Shown in pieces: positions 42,127-54,100 of a stretch of DNA of 64,000 bases. Position 1 is the stretch's first letter, and every line of letters starts with the position of its first letter. The position numbers were made by a program, and so were the translations under genes. The notes under the pieces were generated by a model. It made no database searches, was not told the DNA's origin, and was given only the letters and a program-made list of their open reading frames with translations. The DNA comes from Diprion similis (Eukaryota; Arthropoda; Insecta; Hymenoptera; Diprionidae): assembly GCF_021155765.1 (NCBI RefSeq), contig NC_060105.1, positions 17,455,001 to 17,519,000 on the forward strand, in the 5' to 3' direction.

Positions 42127-45100
42127 CATCGTGGATTGTTCAGGCCGTTTTATTGTTCCCTTTGCAAGTTCCATTTTAATAACTCTACAAACCCCAGTCA
42201 AATCTGATTAGGAATACTGAAGTCTTTGCGGAGTAAAGGAAAACTACATGATAGTAAGCTTTTTCCGCTAAATACGTTATTCACGTAGATATTTTTATGC
42301 AAGAATTATTTATGAAGAAAAAAAATGTCTAAACTTGCCTTTTATTCACGGATAATATTACGTTATACGATCTAATTATCAATGAAAGTTTAAAAAAAAA
42401 TTAGTTTTTTCATTCTGAGAGTTAATATTTCCGCTCATGAATTGGCGGAATTTTGCGCAAGAAAGGAAGCTTGATCCTCTAATAAAATCTTACCTACCCG
42501 TCATAAGTTAGAAACTTAGCATTATACACGCTGTCATATGATATGGATTGTAATATATAAGCTGACTGCGCTATAAAAAGAAAAAAAAAAAACACAAATT
42601 TTACTGACTGATGTTTAGATTTGACAAAAGACTTATGTACATACTTATTCAGTTGTTTATGAATGATACCTACTACAGCGAAACATGTTTAGAAATGACG
42701 CTGTTGAATCCTACGCGAAGACATGGTTTAAAGGAGGCTGAATTTACTAACGTTAATGCATCAAAATGTTGAAATAAAAATGATTATTTTACCCCTTAGA
42801 ATACCTGTAGAAGTTGAATTTACAAAACATGATTTTCTTGATGCTGTATTAACAGTTTAGTAAATTTGAGGTAATCCTAAAGTTGGAAAATAACGACTTT
42901 TTTCAAAGATGCATCATTACAGAAACGTTACAAACTTCAGCCTGAATGGTTTAAATCGTATGTGCTTGCGTATGTGGGCCTAAGTTACAAGGATAGATCG
43001 CTCGCGAGTGCTCACGTAACTTCAGTTGTTCGTATTCTCACATGTAAAGCGTATTCCGAAATGAGTTGCCATTGCTGAAAATTTTCCTAAGAGTGAAACG
43101 GAGCTCATCGAAAATCCAGTGCAACAGGAGAGATAAATATTTACTCACAGTGCTAGACCAGCATATATCAGAATGCACCATAATCCGAATCATTCTTAGG
43201 CCAATCAGGAAGTTCGAAGCCCAGTAGAAAGTCTAATTTATTTCTACGAAACATAGTCAGAGTGTATACCCTATGTATATCAGGGTATCAAGTAACCACA
43301 TTAAGCTTATCTATGGAGCATTCCATACCAACTCTGCAAGCGATTAATCTTGACCAATTTTGATTGCGTTAATTTTTTTCACATTTTGGTACCCATTTAA
43401 TTCAGCACCCATGATTATTTTCAGATTTTCATTTCAATTCCAGCTCCGGTTACGAATTTGAAAAAACTTTCAATCTTATAAACTTAATCCTTCAAGTCAT
43501 ACAAAGTAGGTAGTAAAAAAAATATTCAAATCCAGATTATTCTCAAGCCGATTATAAAATTTGTTTAGATAAACGATTCGTAATTAACTGATGCAATTAA
43601 TACTGCACATGTACAGGATTTTACGAGAGAATTTGCAATAATGATACAAAAAAGTCAAACACCAAATTTTCAGTTGATCGTACTTGGCGGGCAGTTCTGA
43701 AAAACCATATAACATGAATTCAGACACGTTTTTATCTTATTTTGTTTTTACGCATAAATATATGTAATCAATTACTAGCCCACCAAGTGCGACCAACCGA
43801 AAATTTTTATATCTTATCTTCCAAACTCATGTTGAAATCCATTACATGTGTATCAATTGCGTTAGTTGATAATCAATTTTTCGTATCAGGAAATGTTATA
43901 ATCGGCTGGACAATAATACAGATTTGATTATGTCATGTTGATTATGTCAATGGTTTTTGCACATGAATGAAACATTTTTGTAGACACTTACTTTGGTATT
44001 TTTGGGAAATCAATGAAGAATTTGTGGTATAGCATAAAATATTACATCAAAATATACGCCGTAAACTCCAGTTTCCAACCTTCAAATACTGATAAAATTA
44101 GACAGAATTGGAGTTACATGATGGTCTTAGTTTTGAAAATTCGGATTCCAGCTCTAGAATAACGTATATTTTTTTTCGTACTCGGTTGCTGTCCCCCACT
44201 CCCCGGTCCAAGTTTGTCTATGAAGTACAACTCTCTCAATAGGGCCGCGCAGAAAATGCAATGATTGCAACAAGCCTATTCCCATTTAACTTGAATAATT
44301 ATACGTATAAAGAAAGAATAACGAATATGTTAATAAAATATTGATACACAAGTATTTTTACAGGCTAAAATAAAACGAAACGAGAGTCTAACCGACGTAA
44401 ACAATACATTCGCGCACGGTCTTACACACAGGTCCTGCAACTCAGGCAGAATCTCAATAGTAGGGCAGTGACTCCACTATTTAAGAAACATTCAGGTGGC
44501 GCTGCGATCGAGGGATACATAAACATAACCTACATCGTGCGTTTGTAAAATGTACTGCATGTTGGTTTTGTTTACATTTTCGATAATGTCATGTATCCCC
44601 CGATCGCAGCGACGCTAGCGGCTTGGCACGTTAAGAGGCCCACGTCGAAACCCGCAGTTGCAAGAACTGTGTGTAAGACTGTGTAAGGAAAGCATTCGCG
44701 ACTTTTTCGTGAGGTGACGCTCGCACGAAGATAACTGGTGAGGGTCCTCCATTCCTGGAGAATCCCTTGAATCGCTTACCCTCTTGTACTGTTGCGGCCC
44801 TATTGAGAGAACGCACTGTACATTTTGCCTGATCTATTCAGCAACCCTTTTTGCGAAGTAAAACATCAAAGGAATTGCCCACTCCATGTTTCTAAGTTCT
44901 ACGATTAACTGTATCCTATCAAAAGAGATTGAATATTCCGTACCAGTTCAAGGGGCAAATTCTAATTCAGACAATTTGCGAGTAGTAGTTGGTGACGCTC
45001 GCTTCGCTATCTTTCGCCAACGCGTGTGATAGAAGCAGACAGAACATCTTCGTCGATATGTCAGTTGATCGGGCTGGCACTGCAAAAAGCATATTGACCG

Positions 45101-48100
45101 GTGCTGCTTCTTATGAATGCTAATAGTCCGCTATTCAATGTTTTTTTATATGCGAACACCGATGAAGCCAATTCTCTTTAGTAGAATACGATTATTTAAG
45201 AGCATGTAGCAGTGCTACTTTTACCGACTGAGCAAACTCACCCTTTTTCTTCTTATATTAAATAAACAATTGAACGGAAAGGGTTCAAATTGCCACGGCG
45301 CATCGCTCTTTCATAGCGGAATTCAGAAAAGTAGCTCATAATCCGAAAATCGTCAAAAAATGTGTATTGAATTACAACCAAAAATGTCGAAAGTTGTTGA
45401 AGTTATTCAGTTTAAGATATTCACTTTGTGCCCATTTATTTTGGATAAATTTCATTCTTTCGAAGCGAGTTGCAAAGTGAATGAATTTCACAGTTATCAA
45501 TATTTTTGGCTGAAATTTAGTGTGTACATTCAGTATACCATTTTAAACAATTAGGAGTCTCAGATTTTCGATATCTCATTTTTTTCTCGCAGTTAAAAAA
45601 TCGACTATACTTAAACTTTTTTCTATTCTGAGGGAGCTATAGAGTGTACTTTGTTTAGTTAATCTAACAGTATTCAGAATATTATTCGGTATATTTGTAG
45701 GGTGAGCTTCCCTCTTGAGTTTGTGCGATACTGTTTCTCTGCATTTATTCTTTGCTTATTTCTATTGTGTTAACCGTTTAAATTTAGGCTTTTTACATGA
45801 TACAATGACTTTGCCATCTAATATTGATCTTTTCTGTTTTTCGAAGTTTCGCTTATTCATGAACATGTTATTATCCATTACAAACTTTGTCGTTGTTATA
45901 ATATTATGACCCAGAGGTATAAGCAAGAAAAAACCTGTTGACGACATATTGGGCTTATATATACTTCCTATCTGTAAATTTAATGTTCTGTATGATTTGA
46001 CGATGAAATCATTCTGTGCAATTTTGCTCGTATCTAACCATATTAAGGGCATGTAGTACTCTTACCTTTACCGACTGAGCAAACTCACCCTTTTTCTTCC
46101 TATATTAAATAAACAAACGAACGGAAAGGGTTCAAATTTCCACGATGCATCGCTCTTTCTTCGAGAAATTCAGGAAAGTTACTCATAACACGAAAATCCC
46201 TCACGCTGGGCGCACGGCCGAGCTTTCCTTGGCTGCTCGCTCGATCGGTAAAGGTAGGAGTAATGCGTTGGGCACTTTCAAAGAAATTCAATGCGTTTGG
46301 CTACTAGTTTTAGCTTCATTCTAACCATCGGTCAGAAGATGTCGGAAAAAATATTCAGCGATTTGCGCCACTGAAATATGTTTCTCTTTTGACAAAATTC
46401 ACTTTCATACGTAGTAACAAAAATGTATAAAGTTACTTTGTAAAAAGTTATATGTAAAAAATATTGTTACGTATTACTATATACACATAAAACCGTTGTC
46501 GGAGAATCTTGGTAGAAATTTCATGTTATGATAGCCATATTCCTTTAGTATCAAGAACAACATCTTTTGTAAATCAAAAATGGAATATTCCAGTTAATAG
46601 AATGTAATCTTTATACTCTTCTCAGTAAACTCCACATAAACAAGGGTATTGCTCATTGGATTGGACCGAATTATCGATTCCCGTTTTCAAATATTGCTTC
46701 TAAGTGCCTCAATTTGTTTATGACCACTTTACGTGACACTGGCAGAAAAACAAAGCTGACTTCAACTTTAGACATTTGTTTAGGGTTTCATTGGCAATGG
46801 ATTTAGACCTGTAAGACACTTGTTTTGCGTTGTTTCGGCTCTTGAACAGTATATCTAGTAAATCCAAACAAATCGATGGACTCGAGATTTAGAAAAATGC
46901 AGTAAAAATTGAAAATAGTTCAGGAAAATAGATTTGGCCTCAAACTAGAGTAGGCTTTCAACCTGAAATTGGTTTCGATCACTGAATTGATTACTTTTTA
47001 AAAAAATTTTCCATCTACAATGAGGCGTGGGAAGTTCGTTTCATTCTTTATTCTCACTTGGAAATATTTTCTACATACTTTCAACAAAAACACATATTTT
47101 TTCCACAGCAAAAAAAAAAAAAAATTCACTTTGTGCATGGTTCTATTTAAATTACGCTTACATTTAAATGTAAATGTCCTCGTTCTCAATAGTCTTTCAA
47201 ATGTTTAAATTCTCTCGTTTTTCCTTTTCTCCTATCGTCTTCATCGTCAATTTTCCAATGCTGTCAGCAAGTGGTGCTGTACAGTAAAATATTGTAACAA
47301 GTGAACTCATAAGTATGTACACATTTTTGTGAAAAACACACACAAAGAGAGAAAAATACGTGAACAATACTTGTACCCGCATCGACATAGGAATTAGTAG
47401 CTTCCAATGTGATGAATTTTGATGTCACCATACTAAAATATTGACGAATTACGTTTTTGAAAATTGGCCTCACGATCGGACGAGGACTTACGGAGTCGCT
47501 CGTCTATTTTCAAATTTCTAAAAGCACCTGTATTAACCTTTACTTTGTTATGTGTTTCAGACGTGGCTGTAGCAATTCGTAATCGGATTGATTTTTTTTC
47601 AAAAAATGGAACCCAGACTTTCAATTTGACAGTTGACAAGGATGCGGAGCTGAGAGGCCTTGCCTTTGATTACGTCACACAAACAGTGTACATGAGTGAT
47701 TCAAAAAATTCAGATATTTTCATGTACAGCCATAAGCTGGACGAGAAATCTTCCGTGTCACCGTCTGTACTAAAACGTAAGTATTATTAAAAATAATAAT
47801 TTGAAATGAATTATGTATGTGTAATCCATGTGTAAAACAGATTTACTGTTATGATATAAATGGACAAATCTCCCAAACTCTTATCATCGAAGTCCGACCA
47901 ACTGATTGAAAGTTGAAATGACTTCAAGAACCAGCAGGTTTTTTTTTAATGAGAAAATTATATTTTATTTTCATTCTCGATATGAGCGAACTTTTCCAGC
48001 TAGATTGTTTAAAAACCATTAATTCTTCTGGGTCAAACTGCAAAATCGCCCCTTAACAAGCCTCACTTTGGAGGGTGGTTTCACCCCCATAAAGTGTTTA

Positions 48101-51100
48101 ATGTCAGATAAATAAAAATACGTATCGCTTAGTTTTTAGTCTACAATAACATATTACAAAAGAAATAAAATCGGAGAAATCGATCTGAGATGCCTTCCTT
48201 GCGAGTCACCATCAAAAATATATTATTGTGAAGTCACAAGCTAGCAACAATTCAGGGCCAGGTGAAATACTTTCATAAATGTATTTGCTCCTCAACTTTT
48301 ATCACTTCTTCACACACGATTTTCCAGAGAATCCGAAATAACAGTTCGAGCACTGAAGTCCCAGTAAAATGGTGCACATTCGAACAAGTGTTTGGAACAA
48401 ACCCGATGGTGATTCGAACACAATGAAATTTACTTTTAATTGCTTCTTAATTACTTCGGATTATTCTATTATTTGTGTTAATCGCTTTCGCGTGATTTTT
48501 GAATGAATCGAGAAAAACCGAAGAGTGGCTTTCGGCGAGGCGAAATGTGGTCAAATTTGATTTGATATGTCGCCTAAGCAAATGGAGATATGAAAAATCT
48601 GATAATTGCTATTAATTGCTCCTCGACTGCTGGTCCGCAAGTCTCGTCGCAATAATAATTTCTGATTTTAAAATAGCAATATATGAGTCACATTTTCAAA
48701 CTTTGAAGTTACGTAAACCTCGATTAAGGGGGGGGGGGCACAGTTTGCACGGTCTAAAATCATACCTATTTTTAGGAGTTTTTATAATGAAAATACTTAG
48801 AGCAATTTTAGTTTAAGAGCTTTGTTATTTATAGTTTATGTACCCCCCTCCCCCACCCCTTTTACTTCAGCTGACGCCAAGGTGCCAACTAAAGGTTGAT
48901 AAGAAGCTCTTTTTTGCACTTTGTCATAAAAAGAAATTTGTAAACACCACTTTTGTTGCATGAATTATCGTGAACACCATGTGGGCAGTCTTTTTCGCCA
49001 TGCGTATTTGCAATATTAGTCTCGTACGGTATATATCATAGCCTAGTAGGCCCTATGCTTTCCCATAGTTTCAAAAGATTTCATTACTCAGAAAAAGTAA
49101 GAACTCGGCAACTCCAGAAGTTAATAATGGAAACGATGCACCTGACTGTGAACAGATGACTCAAATGACAACCCATAAGTAAGTAATGGGTTAACCGGGA
49201 GACGATGGTTCATTCCTACACGGTCAATCCTATATAAAATTGTTGTACACGTGATCGAGGTACCCATCATTCGAATCAAAAAATATTGTCATACTGTTTA
49301 AAATGTGCACGTAGATCTGGTTTAGTGATTGGAGTCGTGATTGGTTATAGAATTTGTTGAGAAGTATATTTATTGAATATTGAACGAGGCGTTGAATCAA
49401 GGGAGGTCGAGTAATTCTTAGTAAAATGATCTATCTGTGAGGTAGCAGAGTAACTGATCAGTAGGAGCGAGACATAGTTAAAACGTCTCTAAATTCTTCG
49501 AGGAGTAGGTCGAGAGGCTGAGTAAGGCTAAAGGGTAGCCAACGAAGGGATTTGATCCTTAGCTCTAAAATTACCAAAATATAAATTTGTAGTGTCTAAC
49601 CCTCTAGAAATTTGTTTTGGTCATGGAGAAATTCACAATTTGTCCCATCAATTTATAGTTTTGGAAAATGAAAGGTTCAATAATTGGGTCTAAATGTGCC
49701 AGAAACTGGTACACTTACCTTACACAGTTGATGCCTATGCGGTGCAAATCTAAACGACTGATTGTCAGTTACATGTACTGTTGCGATCAGTCAAGTGAAT
49801 TCTTATTTTTCCACTTTCTTAGAATCACTTTGGCCTTTTATTATACCGCCCCTACAGTTTTCATGAATTATCGTATATCGTCGCTATCCGAAACTACATA
49901 GATAGGAACACACACGAGATAGGAATTACGCTGTCGTTATCACGGCTGTCAACCCGGCTGTGCAGGACTGAACCGTATATAGGATGATCGTTTGTGATTT
50001 GAATTATGAGGATTATGAGGTTTCACAAGAATTTAATGCGCTATCATTAGGGTTGTCTGCTCACAGGCGAATTGGTGTTCGACTAAGGTCATGTAGTACT
50101 CCTACCTTTACCGACCGAGCAAATTCACCCTTATTACTCCTATATTAAGTAAAAAAATGAATGGAAAGGGTTAAAATTTCAACGGTGCATCGCTTTTTTG
50201 TAGCAGAATTCAGGAAAGTTACTCATAACCGGAAAATCATCAAAATATGTTTGGATTTTTGAGTTATGTTACTTTTTTCACATTTTCCGCATATCAGTGA
50301 CCAAAAAGTGCATATCTAGAATACTTTGCATAATTCCGGAAAGAATGAGTAGTAAAATGAGCCATCGTGAGACTGCTTTTATGCAACATTGAGGCCGCTA
50401 GACGAAAACTAGGAATTACAATAATTTTGTGAATAAAAGAGGCTCTCACGATCGGGTGGGCACACGACCGAACGTTCCTTGGTTTATATGTTTTTTTTTT
50501 AATATAGGAAGAAAAAAGGTGATTTTACTCGGTTGATAAAGGTAGGAGTACTACATGACCTTAGCTGTTAGATTGCCAGGTGGGTTGCTTGTTCGTAGGA
50601 GGGTACGACTTCCGTATCCACATAATTTTCCTGCAGAAAGCCATCGGCGTTCATTCGAATCGAAATAGCAGTCGACATTTTCACAAGAAATTCACTTCAA
50701 TATCTTGCTGGCTACTTGGTTACGTACGTACCTTACGAAAGCGAGCGCTAAAGCTCATTGTCAGCTAAAACAATTGGCTTCTATAATAATAGTGATGTTC
50801 CTTTAGAAAATTGACCTTTATGATTAAAAAGTAACGTCAATATGTTTATTTTCTTTACAGCTGAGGAAGGTTCAAAATCAACAGCAGTGGGGATAGTATT
50901 TGATCCCTCTGAGCGAACGCTCTATTGGACCGATCAATCACTCAACGCATTAATGAAAATGAAAATACCTTCAGAAGAAAATCCTAAGCCTACGCCAATT
51001 CGGTTGCACAATTTTACAGACCACAAACCTCATGGTATAGCGCTAGATATCTGCAACAAGTGAGTTACGAAATTCCTTAAGTGATTATTATCGTAATGAG

Positions 51101-54100
51101 AGGTTCCACCGTTCCTTACTTTAGTTCGTTTCTTCTGCACATACATATTCCAGTCATTATAGGTATAAATAAAGAAAAAGTACTGTTTTCAAACATCTAT
51201 TGATTATCACCGCAAACCGTCATTTTAATGCAAAGGACCTAAAAATAACTTGTGGTAGTTCGGAGAAAACAATAAATATTAGCACATTGTAAACTGATTC
51301 CTGTGTTGCCAGTCTGTTTTATTAATATTTCACAATTAATATTGACATATTTTGTTTTATCGTGTATAAATGTAATAGTCCGATCACCGAGAGTCGCATA
51401 AAAGGTCTACCCTACAATAATATATAACCAAGTGAATCTTGGTAAAAATTGTTGATTTGTCGATTTGAGGGTGTATAACGGAAATTTCTTCGAAACTTTG
51501 AAAATTTGCTCCCCCTCCCCCCACCTGTCCCTACTGAAAATGTTCATGTGATAAATCATAAAATGTCATGGAATAAGACATTACTCCAGGAAAAAATAAT
51601 CACATACGATCATATATGAATCATATACTATCGTATACAAATGAGATATGATCGTATCTGGAATCGGATATGACAATATCTGATCGTATCTAGCATCATA
51701 CATGTACATAGGGTGGTCGTTAAATGTAATATCATGATGAATGGTAATAAATCGGCACCACATCTAGAAAAAAAATGGCTCTAATTTTTGCAGACCATAT
51801 GTGTACATTAGAGTGGTTGTTCAGTGACTTTCTTTGGAATTTCAATGCTGGATGGTCGTAAATTGACTCCGAATCGAGAAAAAAAATTTCTGCAATTTTT
51901 TCAGATTTTTGTTTCAAGTCCATACTGTGCCGACAGGCCCGTGATTTTCTTTTCAATTGGAAAAATAGGGAATTATCTGATTTCCGGGGTCTCGCTAATT
52001 CTTGCACGGAAAAAATAATTAAAAATATCCCACCTGTGCACAAAGTTGTAAAAAATCGATTTTAATACGAAAAAATCAAGGAAGTTTGATTTTTTTCAAT
52101 ATAGAATACCGAGGATTGCTTATTATTATAATTTTTTGTTAACGCGATTCACTCGCTAAACGCTTACGTGCCCTTAGTGGACTCTATGGTCGTATTTTAT
52201 TTTTTATTCAAACATGTATATTTAACACTTTCCAGCTAACACTTTCCACTTTGGATTTTTTTTGCATCTTTGAAATATGGATTAAGATTCCGGTTGATAT
52301 TTTGGTTTCAAATAATATCTTTTCGTCATGATAGGCGGAAAATAGAAAATAAATTTACTCTAGACAAAATAAATATGTCCATATCAGATCGTATCAACCC
52401 ATATCACACTATATATGGGCTTATTAGAAATTTTTTTCACGGTATTTATTGTTATATTCACTCTGTATGATCTGATACTTCATTTTGTAAATTCGATAGA
52501 ATATTCAATAAGAAATTATAGAATAAATTACGAAAGCACTAATCATCAGATATATTAGATCAAAGATCATATATATCTGATCATATATAAAATGGTGTGC
52601 TTTTCAATTTATTGTGTAATTATAAAACACCGGTGGTAGTTATCGAAAGTAGAGCGCGCTGTTTAAATCACAGTTGGAGATTATATGAAGTTAAACACAA
52701 CGTATCATATTTTATAGAATGAAACTCTTCTTATAATATTCTTGATCGACTTTTGAAAATTCATATTTTGAGCTAAAATTTTCAAGATATCATTTCTGTA
52801 CATGTCAGAACAATTGCCACTGCGAGAAAAAAAAATTCGAAATAGGAAAAAAATCAATTGTTGCCCAGCTTTGACCTTTTCAAAATTCTGAAGCAACACC
52901 TAAACAATTTTCAATTGATGTAAAATTTGGAGAGCCTTCCTCTAATGTAAAAATCTAACAAATTTTTACACAGGACTGAAAAAAAACACTCCATTTTTTA
53001 ACTTGCTTTATTTAAAAGTGTAATCGTTTTTCCAGACACATTTATTGGGCCAACAGTTATTCCTCTAAACATAGCATAGAACGATCAAACCTGGATGGTT
53101 CTGATAGGAAAGTAATTGTTGATACTGAATTGTTTCGAGCTTACGGATTAGCTGTTGATCATGAAGGTGGAAAATTGTATTGGACTGACGACTCGGAAGG
53201 TTATAAGTATAAAATTGAGCGCAGTGATTTGAATGGAAATGAAAGGGAAAAATTGTGGGAGGGTACGTCTCAGCAACCAGTTTACATCGCGGTGGACAAG
53301 GACACAGTGTATTGGACGGATTGGGGATCAAACGCAGTCTGGAAGATAGGAAAGAACCCTACCACCGAAGAAGAACCAGTCAAATTTGTGAAATACAAAA
53401 TATTGCGTCCCCGTAATCCTTTTATCGAGAGTATAATAACTCGGGAGAATACTGAAAATATTGACTGTGAAGCTATATTGAGAAGACAAAATAAACCGGT
53501 CAAAAATATCGTGCTGCCAGCGTCTCCTGACGAGTTCCATAATCACGTCACGAATGACACTGCAGAAACAACCCAGATAGACAAAAACTGCCGAAACAAC
53601 AGCTATTATGATGAATCAACTTCATCTTGTCGTTGTAACGAAGGGTAAAATATTATTTCATTGAAAATTTATTACTAGCTACATTGATACTGAATAAAGA
53701 TGAAGTTAGTTATGGTACTGTAACGATGCATGTCTAGGAAAAATCGTTACTTCGCACCTTAAGGAATGCCTGAAATTTGGTAAACCATGATAAACAGAAT
53801 ATACTCATATTTTGCAAACCCAACTCCTCGAAAGTCATTATAAAATTGTGCAGTAATGATTTTTCCATAGTTTTTCCCCTGATGTTTCGTTACGTTAACA
53901 TTACTAACTTCATCTCATGATACTGAGTAAAGAAAGTCAAGTAACTGATTTATTCACTATTCTTCACCAGTGAACATAAATAACTAGTTTTAATCTCAGA
54001 TTACGAAAATTTTTATAGATTCATTGGAGTTAATTGCGAAACACTATCCCCATGCAATAATTATTGCATACATGGAAACTGCACACTTGACAATAAAGGC

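Larger units (their letters stand above)
40742..50860. other. Cueball introns 1 and 2, remaining sequence
   Basis: Intron 1 (40742-47560) and intron 2 (47777-50860) are AT-rich. Apart from the annotated AT run, nested foldback and TTAA-MITE copies, I see no second gene on either strand. A G-run at about 48728-48738 and a C-rich stretch near 48844-48858 flank an otherwise plain segment. A segment at about 48060-48200 loosely resembles 37945-38065 (GGGTG(A/G)TTTCA and CCTTCCTTG boxes). Confidence 0.5.

Noticed and set aside
42013-42201. Minus-strand frame with a long Ile-Tyr run
   Set aside because: Translation of an (AT)n microsatellite.
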